Source of the DNA: Cliona cf. orientalis
Taxonomy: Eukaryota > Porifera > Demospongiae > Clionaida > Clionaidae
NCBI GenBank assembly: GCA_963930775.1
Contig: OZ005694.1
Span: 186,001 to 250,000 of the forward strand
Reading direction: 5' to 3'
DNA length: 64,000 nt
Shown: positions 1 to 12,904 of the stretch, in pieces
How positions within the stretch are numbered: position 1 is the first letter of the stretch
How the letters are laid out: every line of letters starts with the position of its first letter
Translations under genes and position numbers: made by a program
The notes under the pieces: model-generated
What the model saw: the letters and a program-made list of their open reading frames with translations, nothing else
Databases searched by the model: none
What the model was told of the DNA's origin: nothing

Positions 1-1589
1 AATTGTCTTGTTAGTCCATGACCCCCTCTGAGTCTCATTATCAGCCTACCATAATATTATTGTTATGTATATAGCTGATAAGTTTGGTTGCTAGGCAATG
101 GCCAACAATTTACAATGACGGCTATTAATAAATTTTTTTTGTGGGTAGCTGGGAAGGCACTAGCTAATCTAGATTTATAATCCTTGCACTCTCTCATGCA
201 GGCCCAGCCCAGTGAATTCTGTTTCTCATGGGCAAGCGATTTAAAAATTCAGGTAGCTACCCCAAGTATCCCTGGGAAATGTACTTATTCTCATGACTAA
301 GATCAACATTAATGTTCAAATGCTATCCCCAATAATTAAGATGTTATAAAGATTAAGTTTTCAATTAGCTACAACTTTAGTAGCATGATTAGGGACTCAG
401 TATGTCACTAGGACTACCACAGTGTTAACTGTATCTCAAATTTTGTTCTATACAAGCTCTATGTGTGACGTAGAACTTGATTTCATGTTGATAAAATAGT
501 GTTTGATAAAATACGCTTTATTAATCCTCGGCGCATGCGCTAGGGGTACAGTAGTGTCTGTGTGTGTGTGTGTCTGTTATCACGCCAGCTGCTATACATA
601 CCTGGTTTATACGATGCAAACAAGGCACCATTAGGTTTTTTACGGCATTTTCAAGATATGAATTGTGTGGATTTCGTTGAAAACGCTTCGTTCCAAAATT
701 CTGGCAACATTTGCTGACCACCATGGCCTTCTTTGCTTCTTGACGAGCTCTCGATCGATGAAAGAGACAGCGATGACTTCATTTCAAGATTAGTAGCGTG
801 TAGCTCTAGCAATAGTTCTTGTAACTAAACTGACTCATCACAGATCACAGTAGGCTGTCAACTATGCTTCCGCTTGGCTTTACTTTGTACTAGATCTGCT
901 GATCTGGCATGCACGTGCTACTATTACCTAATTGCATGCAATCTGTATTAGTGCATTCTTGTGGTTACCTTTTACAACTATATTGTACACTATACAGGTA
1001 ACAGTGTTACTTGGCAAATTTGCAATATGCAGACTAGCTATTGCTATTGCGCCGAGGGTTTTGCACCATAGTGCTTCTTCTTGATATGTGGTGCACATGT
1101 TGGTAGCAAATAATTCACATTAACTTTTTAGTGAATACTATGATATATGTATGTATGATGATGGCACATACATACATACATACATGCATGCTGCAGCTCT
1201 GTGTGGTTATAGTTATCAACTTTAATATCATTTTCATTTTTAAATTTTCAGCTACTAGGCTCATGATGGTACGTAGCTGTAGACACACAATAATATTATA
1301 CACATAATTCATTCACAAACGCACATAATTCAATATGATAATGTCATCTATGCATGTACACCCACAGAAACACTCTGACTGAGACTTTCAATACAACAGA
1401 TACGGAGAAGGTAAATATAAGATCTATGAGAATGAATTAGTGCTTATTTACAAAACATTATGCTAAGTTTACGAATCATATAGTTATGTCAGCTAGCTGT
1501 GGAGGAATTAACTCAAAACAGGCTATATCACGTTATTTATAGGAACAGCACAAAGACAGGGCTGGTGACAGGTGACCTAGTATATTGAT

Positions 1590-2795
1590 CACAAAAGAAA
1601 GTCCGTATACAATTAGTGGAGTGGGATTGATGACCTACACAATGGGCTGCTTCATGGCCATAGTGGAATTGTGACTATCAACTTATTGCCTTTCGGGTTG
1701 TAAAATTATGAACAGCTAGGAAGCCAGAGAGATAATGAGAGGTAGTTGCATGGCTACTATAGGTATTCAGATGAGGGTCATCAGGAATGAATGATGAGCA
1801 ACATCTATTCCATATCCTATTCAAGGCTGCTGAGCATGCAGGCAGCTCAAATCAAAGCATCCACATTAGACTAGTCCAAACCCAACCACTAAATGTACAC
1901 ATTGGACAAGTAATGGTGTATCAATTCCAATTTAGCAATAGTAGAGCTGTAAACACAGTTACTTGAAGTGTTGGAATTAAAACATGAAATACTATACATT
2001 GCATGTCACAGCATGCTTCAAAAGCAGGTGTTAAAGGTGCAATTGATAACTGTTTTGGCCTAATTTCAATTTTGAAAAATGCGTGTTTTTCTGGTAAAGA
2101 TCGTCAATAGCTCCATATATAAACGTTATGAGGATTCGTAAAATACTAATTTATTGCGTTAAATTGGATCATGCATCGTATTCCATTAACTACGGTATGT
2201 ATCAATTGTTTACGAGTCATAATGGTGAAGCCAGCAGCAAATTGTACTCTTTGTACTCACCAACTGTAACTTTATGATTATCCTGAGGATAACACTTAAT
2301 ACTACCGTAGGAGTCCCATAATTATGCCCCCCCTCCTCTTTTTCATAACCGCCCCTCCCCCCTTAAATTGAGCTCAAATTCCTACATATGGACAGTTTTA
2401 CTAGAGTGTACTAATTTGCTAGCACTATGTATTAATCCTACTCAAAAGGTTCATACATGTAACTATTATATACATCCAGTCTAAGCCTAAAAAGGAGCAT
2501 GGATGCAGCTCGGCTATTAACAGAATACTATTCCATATTATGCAAACATTGGTATTGTAATGCAAACCCACTGTCTCATCAAACGTATCAGTTGTCGCTA
2601 ATTTGTAAGCTAAATCAATGTTTCTGTATTAGGAATTGAACGATAGTCGTACATGATGGCATGGGAAAGCTTAATACTAATAATAACATGCATGATAACA
2701 GTTAGTATGAATCAGACAGCAATGGACAAGTTCACTGCTTTAAATCACACAACAGTGAACCAAGAATCTTTCACAGAATCTGCTGAGACTCACAG
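1590..2795. repeat. Dispersed 1.9-kb unit, copy A (short form)
   Basis: Recurs as copy B (12905-14870), copy C (16370-18294 continuing at 23133-23600) and copy D (28975-30860). It begins with a roughly 290-bp sub-unit (1617-1905) that occurs at least nine more times, for example at 5975, 13228, 16683, 29108, 31785 and 52110. No conserved reading frame crosses the copies, so it looks non-coding. Confidence 0.7.
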
Positions 2796-3197
2796 CTTCT
2801 GGCCAGGTTGCTAACTTAACATCATACCACAACCCACTCCACAGGCCAGGCTACAATCTAGTGGACTAGAAAAGGTTCAGCTAATGTAAATGAAAAAAAG
2901 GCTGAAGGGAACTCACATGCAGTGATATTAATGAAGAATGGGAATCAGGTTCATTCACAGCACATGGACAAAGGCAGGAGAAGTAACTAGTTATTAGAAG
3001 CATAATTACTACAACTTAAGCTTGCATTCATTGTGTCAATACAATACAATACACGTTGATTTATTTCCCATTATGTCAAGGCTGAGCAATAGCTTCACAC
3101 AAATTATTACTGAGTGCTATAAAAATTTTTTTATGATGCCCAAATATGGACTGGTAGCCACAACTCTGATACAAAAATCTTTGCTGCTTTTTCAATT

Positions 3198-3683
3198 TTG
3201 GATTCAGGAAAGCTTCCATCCTCGCAGGAAGAAATGGTGCCCCAAAAGTATGGTGAAGCTCATGTAGATACACTGGAAAAGCACTATGGACGAGGAGATG
3301 GAGCTATTATTGACAGTGTGATCATCAAGGGAGAATGGTTCAAGCTAAGGCTGTACCTGAGCATGCACTGCAGAGCTTTATCGATGGCAGAAGTGCTAAA
3401 GCTACTAACTACAGACTCAACTCTTGAATTAATCTACCCAAACTTTGTCAAGTTAGCACAGGTGTGCTTAACACTTCCCATCAGCACAGCTGATTGCGAG
3501 AGGGCTTTTTCTACCATGCGTCGAACAAAAACCCGACTAAGAAGTGAGATGTGTAATTCAACACTTAATCACTGTATGAGAATTTCCATGGAGGGACCAC
3601 CACTGCAGCACTTTAACTTCGATGCTGCTGTTGATGCGTGGTCAAGACTCAAGAATAGACGTATATTAGACCGAATTTTATAG
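3198..3683 (+). pseudogene. hAT transposase C-terminal fragment
   Basis: Open frame of 161 codons whose second half matches the hAT-family dimerisation region: ADCERAFSTMRRTKTRLR at about residues 97-114, preceded by a hydrophobic LPIS stretch and followed by LNHCMRISMEGPP, then a short charged tail and a stop. In intact transposases (typically 500-700 residues, with a BED zinc finger and an RNase-H-like catalytic core) this region mediates multimer formation. Here the zinc finger and most of the catalytic core are missing, and the frame simply opens at 3198 without a convincing start. The piece sits where related copies (31186-31230) read straight through, so it is an insertion remnant. Similar regions occur in domesticated ZMYM or ZBED proteins, but nothing suggests domestication here. 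Confidence 0.8.
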
Positions 3684-3850
3684 TATCATCCATTTGTATA
3701 ATATTATTATGCTTTCTAACAGTTATAATCTGTCGGAAATGAATGAAATATTTTTACTAAAATTTGTCAAAAATCATGCCAGATATGTTCTCTGAGCATC
3801 TGTATTCTCAAAATTTTCTTGTAGGAGCATGCCCCCAGACCCCGCTAGAT
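3684..3850 (+). mobile_element. Probable 3' end of hAT remnant
   Basis: AT-rich tail after the transposase stop, ending in GCATGCCCCCAGACCCC (3829-3845). A near-identical motif follows another candidate hAT remnant at 33299-33315, and a related one lies at 62244-62260. The repeated association suggests an element end, but I did not find the partner end or a target duplication. Confidence 0.45.
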
Positions 3851-3956
3851 GTGGGAGTTCCTTTGGAACTCACATAAAGTAAGAATACCGCTCTGCGGAA
3901 ACCCCTGTAATATTGTGATTAGTAAAGAGTCAAGTCATTCAGAATGGCTATACTAT

Positions 3957-4195
3957 TACTCTACTGTAGTTACAGTGGTTTGTACATATAAAACACAAAT
4001 GCAACACAATTCACCACATTTCCTATTACAGTATTGCTATAATATTAGCAGATTTGAAGTCTCTAGTACATATGAACGTATAGTAGTCATGGAGATACTC
4101 ATCAGTTCTACTTTATTACTTAAGAAAAAATGGTTGGCATTAAATTTTATTTCTTCCTAGATTAAAATAAAGGGTGATCATTTAATCCTAGGCTA
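3957..4195. repeat. Dispersed 0.45-kb unit, copy 1 (partial)
   Basis: First of seven copies of a non-coding unit that starts near a TTTGTACATRTGAAACACAAATG motif and usually ends in a C tract followed by ATAATCACTG. The others are at 12440, 23625, 31320, 34120, 39260 and 40400. Confidence 0.65.
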
Positions 4196-6261
4196 GTATG
4201 ATGGGGCAGTGATTATGGGGGAGGCAGCTACATCCATCACACACTTCAGCTAGTAGTACTAGATGGAAACATCACCATTTTTATGCCTTCTACTGTACCT
4301 GATGAGCTTAGTATTCTCTGGCGCCGTATGCTCCAATACAAGCACAAGCTTCTATTCCCTTCATGGCTCTCAAAAACCAGCTTCAAACTGAAACCCACGT
4401 TAAAATGCGACCAGTCATTATTCATGCAGGCAGTCCATGCTAAGATATCCTAACATTAATTGGTACTCTGAAATGTTATCAACAATCAACCACAAGCAAG
4501 TATACCACTAATCACTGTGCACCACCTGTTGGCTTAGACCAATAATGGAGTGTGCAACCCACATAGTAGTAGTAGAATCATCTCTTTCCAGATTTGACAT
4601 CACAGAATATCATTAATATGCAACCACTAAAACCATGAAGCCATGAATGTTGTATTGTGTCTGCACTGTCCTATCAGTGTTTTGATAGTAACTAGCTGGG
4701 GCTGCATCTATACAGAATGTACCTCAGTGGTTGCAACTTAAGTACCTTCTAATGATATTCAGGCCCATGTACAAGGGTGGTTGTGATGTCCAATCTGGAA
4801 AGAGATGTTTGTACTGCTATTGTATGCGTTGTACACTCCTTGTAAAGTTCTCCTGGTAGCGCTTATATGTATGTGGTTGGGGCTGCTTAGAAAAAATTGT
4901 GGAGGGCGGAATTAAACCCCTTCACCCACCTCCCCCCAGATAGGCCCCTGGCATACCGCCATAATAAACACTTGGATAATCTTATCTTGTGAACAAGATA
5001 AGGTCACTTCATCAACATTGATCGCTACATGTTCTACTGTCCATCAAGTATTTTGTACTGTCTATCCAAGATAATACTGTATGGCGGTGACAGGTGGACC
5101 GATGGATAAATGCAATTTAAAAAGTAATAATGATTGAGACATAACATTAATTTTATTCACAACCAGGTTAATATCAAAGATTACGAAACTCTACAATTAG
5201 TTCTACTTATCCTTAATGTTGTATAATTAACCACTTACTTACAGGCCTACTCACAACTAGCAGAAGCGTAATTATAAATTGATTGGTCAAATTGATGTTT
5301 CTACTCAACTTTGGAATCCACAGGTTTACCAAAATTATTAAGTACTGCAGAGACTAACTTAGTTAACTTTATCTGGCTGGTCTAGCTTAGCAACAAGGCT
5401 GTAGCTACATGTATGTGATTATCATGTATTCAATGCTTAGTTTAAACCAGCACTGTACTCAACCAGGAAACCAGAATCACAATACTTCATCCATTTCATG
5501 CGTACCCGTGGCCTCTAGACGAGCTGGCCGCATTCCATGATGCCTCGATGATCCAAGTGTTAGTGTTGGTCACTTGAGAGTTGAGAGCTATTCAAGAGTC
5601 AGAGTTGGATGATAACTCACATTTCTTGATCTAGCTAACATTCTCCTTTGAACTTTGACGCTGTCATGGTTACAGTTACTTTACTCTAAATTAATTAGAT
5701 GCCTCGTCCAATGGGATTCACACTCTTAGAGACCCTCCAGCCATTAGTAGCATCCTCACTGTGTATTAAGTATGCTAGGGCCTCGAGGATTTGGGTCTCT
5801 AAATCACATTCCTTGGACTCGGTATCTAACTATTATGCATGTGGAATTCAAGTTATCATGAATTAGCTATCATGATAATAAGATGAACCCCCCCTCTCTT
5901 TGCTAATGTTATATCATCTGATCAACTATCCAACAGATACAATGCACAGCTTATTAGGCAGTGCATGGCAGGAAATAGCTGGAGTCGGACTGATGAGCTA
6001 CACGATGGGCTGCTTCATGGACTATAGCAGAGTTATGACTGTTGACAAATATATTATTATTGGCTGCTAGGAAGCCAGAGAGGCAATGTGAGAATGTTGC
6101 CATGGCAACAGTAAATATTCAGATGAGGGTCACAAGGAATGAATGATGAGCAACATCTATTCCACATCTTGTTCAAAGCTGCTGAGCATGCAGGCAGCTC
6201 AAATCAAAGCATCCACATTATACTAGTCCAAAGCTAACAACTACATGTACAAATTTCACTG

Positions 6262-6928
6262 TTAAGGTTACGGGATAGTGTTCCGCCCACGCATGGTCAA
6301 AGTTCACATGAATAATAAATGAGACAGTTATATTCCAGTTTTTGTCCACGTTCTTTGCACAGTCAAGGCACAGGTAAGTAGCTCTCCTGATGCCTGCCCC
6401 ATGGTCCACAAAAACGAAAAGCAAACCTGCCACTGTCTGTCTGCAAGCGCGGGTAAGTTTTGCAATTTCCTGCGTCAGTTTTTGCCAAGGTAAACAGCTT
6501 CTATGTAATGATATACAAACGAAACGATAGCTTATGAGTCTCTACAGGGCCAGGTATAGCGTTTGAACTCTATCGAGTTACACGAACAGAAAGCGAACAT
6601 AAAAGCTTACTGCTCAGCTGCCATGTGACTCGCTTAATGGCGGCCCTCCAAAACAAAACCTTGTCTGACGACTCACCATCTCAGAGTTATCGAAAAAGCG
6701 CTATACCTGGCCCTGCTCCGATCGATGGACTAGCATGAACAATAGCGAAGTCAGTTCGTTCGAGTCTCTGGTGTTCAAAAGTTGACGCAGGAACTTGGAC
6801 TTTGTTTGCATCTGGAAATGGTCGACGTTCGTTCGCGTTTCCAACTAAACCTCATTAAAACATACGTGAATTGTGTCCGTGTGCAATCATTTATAAATTG
6901 CGCGTCGAATACTATCCCGTAACCTTAA
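6262..6928. mobile_element. TTAA-flanked non-autonomous element (piggyBac- or Kolobok-like)
   Basis: Ends are inverted repeats GGTTACGGGATAGT (6266-6279) and its complement (6911-6924), each bordered by TTAA (6262-6265 and 6925-6928). A paralogous copy at 31955-31985 reads CACTGTTAACCGTTTTGG without the insert and represents the empty site. The 659-bp body has no long frame. TTAA targets are typical of piggyBac and Kolobok, but family assignment from ends alone is tentative. Confidence 0.8.
6545..6715. mobile_element. Short CAGGG-ended element nested in the TTAA element
   Basis: CAGGGCCAGGTATAGCG at 6545-6561 is repeated inverted at 6699-6715, giving a 171-bp unit. The flanks CTCTA and CTCCG match at three of five positions, so the target duplication is doubtful. 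Confidence 0.55.
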
Positions 6929-6990
6929 CTGTTTTGGCCTCCTAATTGTGCCTTGTCACTAGGGCTTCGACCAATGATGCTAGCATAGTA

Positions 6991-7570
6991 TAACCCAGGG
7001 GAGGCGGAACAGGGGGGCAGTCGCCCCCCCTCCCCCCCCCCCCCCCCCCAAAGTTAAGATCAGTGGGCCTTGCCCCCCCCCCCCCCCCCCCAAACTGGAT
7101 GGCTATATTTAGACCTACATTAGGCCCCTCCAAATCAATTAGTAGTTTCTCATCCCCTCTGAGCTCAAAATTGATGCGGGCGGGTGGCGGTAATGGTCGT
7201 CAATGTGTGTAATTTTTGATGGAAATGGTCGTCAAAATCGCTTGCAAAAAAGGAGGCGGTATACTTTTGCATTGTGCTCCTAATCATAAAATGCATGCGG
7301 GTGGAAATTAAGGGGGATGAGAAACTATTAATTAATTTGGAGGGGGCTTATTATTATGATGCATGTACACTGTATTTCTGGCAACTCACCTACTAGCTCT
7401 CATCAATTCAAGTTCATTGAACCAAAATTCTAATGATGAAGGTGGACCTAACTAGCTAGCTACAAGCTCTGTATACCGAACTGTACTAAATATATGACAT
7501 TCGTTATAAAATTTGTGGGTACCTGACTGCCCCCCCCCAAACTGACCTACCCTCAGCCGCCCCTGTAACC
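6991..7570. mobile_element. hAT-like MITE with 5-bp target duplication
   Basis: A 570-bp insert (6996-7565) begins CAGGGGAGGCGG and ends CCGCCCCTG, flanked by TAACC on both sides. Related copies at 13628, 17150 and 29595 carry the uninterrupted site (AGTATAACCAGT in the first). The CAGGG ends with a 5-bp duplication fit the hAT5 group. Long C tracts sit just inside the left end. No transposase frame. Confidence 0.8.
7120..7350. mobile_element. Nested TTA-flanked MITE (PIF/Harbinger-like)
   Basis: Inside the preceding element. About 34 bp around CAAATCAATTAGTAGTTTCT (left arm) are matched in inverted orientation, with a few differences, at 7312-7347. TTA borders both sides (7120-7122, 7348-7350), as for Harbinger-type targets. 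The body is 225 bp and non-coding. Confidence 0.6.
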
Positions 7571-7871
7571 AGTAGGTTTCCTGCTAAGGAAATTAGAAGA
7601 GAGAGAAAAATAATATGACATAAATATTCATTTTCCAATAATAGTTGAAATGTGAAAAAATCAACTTTTCCTCATTTTAAAATTGAAAGTTCCGATTCAT
7701 ATTATGTTTATACATCTGTATCAAGTAAAATGCAGCTATGGGCGCAATTAATTGCTCCAATACAATATGTAATTTAATATAAAATTTAATTAAAAAATGC
7801 CAATTTCAGAAAACTGCTCATCTACCCGAGTGAATAAAAATGGTCATAACTCCACCTGCACCATTGTACTC

Positions 7872-7896
7872 AAGATCAGGGTTGCATACAGAGGGT

Positions 7897-7956
<60 letters not shown>

Positions 7957-8222
7957 GCACTGGGATTCCCCCCTCCCTCCCAGCTTAAGTTCCCCCCCCT
8001 CCCACCCCCAGAATTCCATAATAATATAATATATACAGCACAAATAATATGATTACATACAAGCAAAAGAAATCGTTTGTTATCATAGCATTATTATGTT
8101 ATTTATAATTTTACTAGTATATACGCATGGCAGCGGCGCATATACATACGTAAGTCATCGGTGAGATCGCCCCTCCCCCCCCCCCCCCCCCAGAAAAAAA
8201 TCCTGTATGCAACCCTGAAGAT
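7872..8222. mobile_element. Poly-G-bearing MITE with 5-bp target duplication
   Basis: Ends CAGGGTTGCATACAG (7877-7891) and CTGTATGCAACCCTG (8203-8217) are a perfect 15-bp inverted repeat, bordered by AAGAT (7872-7876 and 8218-8222). The left arm runs into 58 consecutive G and the right arm is preceded by a long C tract, so the element could fold on itself. Non-coding; same style as the element at 6991. Confidence 0.85.
7897..7954. repeat. Uninterrupted G tract of 58
   Basis: Fifty-eight G in a row directly after GAGGGT. Such a tract can form G-quadruplexes and is hard to sequence, so its length is uncertain. Confidence 0.9.
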
Positions 8223-8382
8223 AGACAGAGCTATCTATTACACAGAAATGTAAGGATCCCATGTATAAATCCGTAATGGTCCTCTCATAAGCCCCATCAC
8301 CACTTTTGCCCAACGCTAGCATACACAAAGGGGAGAGGGATGTAATCACGGGATTTTATGGCATTATTATTTAATAACTTAC

Positions 8383-8472
8383 CCACAAGCCCACCGAAGA
8401 ACATAACCTGCAGTATCATCATTGAGCTTGGCATTCTTTATCAGCCACTGCACCACTTCAAGATGGTCATTA
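8383..8472 (-). CDS. Ankyrin-repeat-like exon (90 nt)
   Basis: On the minus strand an exon begins after a CCACTCCAG acceptor at 8473 and ends before GTAAGT (8382-8377). In phase 2 it reads NDHLEVVQWLIKNAKLNDDT and then AGYVLRWAC. The HLEVVQWLI helix and the terminal LRWAC resemble an ankyrin repeat, though four residues shorter than the 102-nt cassettes at 52-61 kb and without the TPLH signature. The phase is the same as theirs, which fits one multi-exon gene read leftwards, but the 44-kb gap makes that only a possibility. Ankyrin repeats bind proteins; the partner cannot be told. Confidence 0.65.
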
Positions 8473-8479
8473 CTGGAGT

Positions 8480-10925
8480 GGAGAGAATACACGTACATAA
8501 TTGAATGCAATTATGTACAATTTAATTAGTTGCGTAATAATTCGAAAGACCAAACTAAGGGGGGTAGTCCATAATCCTCGTGGAAAATTAACGTCATGAT
8601 AACATGGGGGGGGGGGGTCCATGATGTTTTACAACTACATTGTCAGCAGATTTTAGCTTGTTTGTGATTATGCATTCTTGTGGTTGAACAAGTCTAGACA
8701 CACCTCCAGCAGTATCAAAATTTGAATTTTTGTGACAGCTGTATCAAGCACTACCTAGCTACAAGCATGCATGTATAGCTACAAGCAAGCAAAAAACTGT
8801 TAAAGAAGCACAGGTATACAATGAATCCATGAAGATATAGCTAGCACTGTAGAATACAAGTTAATACCGAATGTGTAGGCTAAACGGAGCAAAATCAGAG
8901 TTTCAGTATTGAATCTATGCTGAAATGCTGTGACATTAAGAGAGGGGAGAGGGTGGGGGTAAAAATGTTAACATCATAATGACATTAATTTTTCCACAAG
9001 GACTTTGGACAAGGCCCCTAACAACAATGATTGCTATCAGGCTGCAGGAATACGAATGAGTATCGCTTTTGTCATCCTAATATTTAAGGATTACAGCATA
9101 ACTATTTAAAGAATCTGCCCCAGCAGGTGTATTGACTACGGAGCAAGAATGTGATTACACTGATACATGTGCCGACCTCACTAACTATCGTGGCTACAGA
9201 AATTGCAAAACATTGTTAAGATACATGTCATCACATAAAGGTAAATGAAATTGTGAAGCACATTGTCATGTCCACAGTAGCTGCACAGTTATAATGGTAA
9301 ACAGTAATAATTATGATAAAAGGACATCAATAATATAGTGGGTATGTAGTCAACATTCGATGGCTTGATCATAGAGATGAATTTGACACAGTTTGAAACA
9401 AACTGTCGGAAAAGCGAGTCCTTTGTAGAGACCAAAAGCTATTACTTCCCTCCTAACCATTCTGCATTTTACTGATTAATAGATCATTATCACTACAACT
9501 CCCTTGCATGATTCCTCTGATATTAAGTATTCCTATTATTCCATTCCTGATTACCTCATGCACTGTTCAGTACTACAATCTGTACCCTAAGCTGGAAGAG
9601 CTAGCTACCCTAATCTACTTTCATAATCCTGGAATTATAATTATGCAAAACTGAGATGAGAATAATTGACTAATACATTTCGCCAGCTGATTATTCGACA
9701 CTCTATCAGGTAGCTTCAACAACAGAGTTAATCACTGTTCAATAAACTCGGGCAATCGTTACTAAAACTATGCTAGCTAGAACGTGAGGATGTCGCATAA
9801 AAAAAGTCACCTAGTATCTGGCTTCACCATTGATCTTGCCACGTGGCAGAACTGCAATACAAATTGGTTCCTGATTAGTGCTAATTAGTGTATTATTGTA
9901 TACAGTGTACACAGTGTATTGTAGCATGTTCAACCAATATTGATCCATTGTAGTATTATCAGTAGTGCTGCATGATCTACATGCAAGGGGGTCTGGTCAC
10001 GGCTTCATCAAGCAAGGGTACTCAACAGTACTAGGTATGATGATGTGACTGATCGTGTGAAGTAAAAAATAATCTGCATCACTATTCAGACAATGGGCTA
10101 TAGCCTAGCTCAGTTATTTGCATGCCCATCAGGCTCCACTCATATTGCTTCAATTGCAGAGGAAATTGTCTAGGCTATAGCGCCACCTCTCCTGCGATGA
10201 TTAATAGTTACCAACGATTGCATAATCAATAGTCATTACTAACTGTTTGTGTTTGCACAAGACTACCACCACTTAGGACTTGAATGTTATGTAATGAACA
10301 GTAATACCTTAGCCTGTTTGTCACAAAGTGTGAAAATTTGATGGTTAACACTTTTTTAGCCTTACCTTTGTCTGTGCTAGGCCTTACTATTGTTGTGCAC
10401 AGGGCTCCAGGGGCCTCCCTCCTCTAGAGTTGAGTTTTGTGCTTAGGTTTTACTAGTTTTGCTCAGTCTGTCTGTCAGTCTGTTTCTGCTGTTGTTGAAT
10501 GTTATTCTAAGTCAAGAACTTTGCTATTCTGTCATTGTGACATTGCATGCACGCAGTGTAGTGGGTTACAACCATAGCTAGCCAGTCTAGTCTCTATTAG
10601 CGCTATTTCGATCGTCAATTGTTTTAGAAAGAACGCAACACTAACCATCATTATATTATGGACTCTCAATTCTCTTACTGTTCATTCAAGTTTTGAGGGA
10701 AAAGAACCTTTACCCTTCACAAGTCATACCGTAAATGGTGAATGTTTCAATGTTTAAATATTTTCGGACAGCATGGCTTGTGCGAAAAATAAACGCACGA
10801 AATATATGCGCAATATTATTATTAATGACAATGCGGTACAGGGTCGTTTGTCCGAAAATTATTTAATGCAAAAAATTATCGCATGAAATATTAAAACATT
10901 TTTAGACACGAAATATTCACGATTT
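8480..10925. other. Unassigned, probably intronic
   Basis: No convincing coding frame, RNA gene or complete element in either strand. There is a short G tract at 8606-8617. Overall AT-rich and less repetitive within this window than its neighbours. Confidence 0.5.
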
Positions 10926-10929
10926 ACAG

Positions 10930-12430
10930 TAATATACATTATATTATAGAAATTTCTCCCACACGCAGAGTCAAGAAGACTAAAAGGATAATACTAACAT
11001 ACTGAATCAGAAGTATCCACTTCCCAACATCAATGACAATACGTGAATGATAACAGAGAAAGCAAGTGTAGGGATGTAGAATGGAAGTCAGTGTCACTAT
11101 ATTTCTTGTTTGAGTTTTGGGAATGCAGTCCGCTCTAGCTTTAGTGAAATACATCAACAATGAACACAATGAGAGCAGCTAAGTTGAATAGTTGATATCA
11201 GATGACTCAATCACAGTAATGTAATGTGATGGCCAGCGCACACAGAGTAAATAATATATCATAGATTTAGAGATCATACTGTGAGATTATAGATGGAATC
11301 TGACCAAGTAGAGCCTGTTCACAGAAGATAGGGCTGGTGACATGTGAATATATTAAAGAAAATCCGTAGCAATCAGGATCCACAACATGTATGCATGTGT
11401 CCTTTTAGATTCAGCAATAGTAGATGAGGGATAGGAGTACGTGTTATACTAGCGCTACTGTGTTTCAGAAACTTGACATCACAACCTGTGTCTGTAAACT
11501 GATTGCTGTAGTCTTATCATAATGTTGTACTACCTATGGATGATGTGGGAAGACCACATTAGCACGTGTATAGTATAGTTGCGAACTTGAACAATTGCTT
11601 CAGAAAGTACAGTGATTGGAAACTCAATTACTAATGAATAGAAGTCATACTTGATGCATATTATTATAATTGTTTTGGCAGGTTACAGTATCATCTGTGA
11701 AGCATGAAGCATTGTCACTGACTGTATGCTCAGAAACCTCCGTTTAATTGGCTGACATAATTTTACTGTTGATAATATTGTATGAAAAGCCAGTCTTGGC
11801 AGCTAGGTCAAAGCTCACATGATCGTTCATCTCATAACAGTAGCTGATAGTGGCTGAAATTGCTCATCACAGAAGCAAATCTCACTTTCTTGCAATAGCA
11901 TGATATAACAGTATGCTTGTCTATGAAAATGCTGATCATCACAGAGATTCATAAGCTATACCACTTGCATATAAATCCCAATATTATTTTCCAAGTGCGA
12001 TCCGCTATGAGAAAAATGAAATAAAAATGAATAAAATTCATTTTCCAATAATAGCTAAAATATGAAGATCTCTTGATTTTCTGTTTCCTTGACCACACAG
12101 CACTACACATGCCAGAATAAAACAGAGTAATGAATATTTTCCAAGAGGGGAGTACCACAGTATATGAGCCATGGTAAACAACCATTTCTTACAACAGACA
12201 GCTCAATGAAACCGGCCGGGCTAGGGAGAGAATGTTTAGTGGTGTAAGATTAATCACCCACTGTTGTCTTGTAAGAGTGTATGCTCAAACATAATGGACC
12301 CTTGAGATCAAACAAACTACAAACAATAGGAATTAATGAGTGCTAATTATTTGATTCTTTGTGCATTTCACACAAACACACACTATTATGTGTGAATACT
12401 GTACTTAGATTATCAACAGATCACTAAAGC
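10930..12430. repeat. Dispersed non-coding repeats
   Basis: 10945-11110 recurs at 36145-36310 and in part at 33405-33480. 12180-12420 recurs at 33880-34100 and 40130-40370. No gene seen. Confidence 0.6.
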
Positions 12431-12439
12431 TAATACAGC

Positions 12440-12900
12440 AGTTTGTACATGTGAAACATAAATGCACCACAATTCACCTCATTTCCTAATACAGTATAGC
12501 TACAATATCAGCACATTTGAAGTCTCTACCACATGCACAAATACATGTAGTAGTCATGGAGACACAACCAAAAATATACCTGGCTCACTAGGAGTAGGTT
12601 TTGCAATGAAATATTGCTATGTATATTGAATGCAAAAGTTACCACTTACGTAAAATATGTGGCCCAGCCCATGTCTGCCATCTAAATAACTGCCTAAATG
12701 CTTGAACGAGAGTAGCAGCCAAATTTTATAAAGAAGACTAAATTCATCAGATACAGTAGAAGGCAAAAAAACAGTGACATTTCCATCCAGTACAGCTAGT
12801 TAAATGGTGTGATGGGTGTAGCTCACTCCCCTTCATAATCACTGTCTCATCATACTAACCTAGCCTTAAAATTAATGACCATTATTTTAATCTAGAAAGA
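12440..12900. repeat. Dispersed 0.45-kb unit, copy 2
   Basis: Same unit as at 3957; here it precedes a 1.9-kb unit directly, a different order from copy D at 29-31.8 kb. Confidence 0.65.
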
Positions 12901-12904
12901 AATA

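Larger units (their letters stand above)
1..5940. repeat. Old segmental duplication, copy 1
   Basis: Non-coding sequence that realigns, with many substitutions and indels, to 14948-25745. Corresponding pieces are 1-480 with 14948-15430, 1120-2040 with 15915-17100, 2050-2300 with 18025-18294, 2316-2815 with 23133-23620 and 3957-5940 with 23620-25745. Copy 1 lacks the copia element and the 0.9-kb piece at 17115-18025, and it has an extra 1.1 kb at 2815-3957 that includes the hAT fragment. Positions 527-870 differ from copy 2 and contain a TG microsatellite. Apart from the hAT fragment I see no gene. Alignment was by eye, so boundaries are approximate. Confidence 0.75.

Noticed and set aside
7797-8066. 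Poly-Gly and poly-Pro frames on both strands
   Set aside because: They are translations of the G58 tract inside a MITE, not genes.
9822-9865. Possible short minus-strand exon (TTGTATTGCAG acceptor, GTGACT donor)
   Set aside because: About 42 nt, stop codon in the ankyrin phase and no domain signature.
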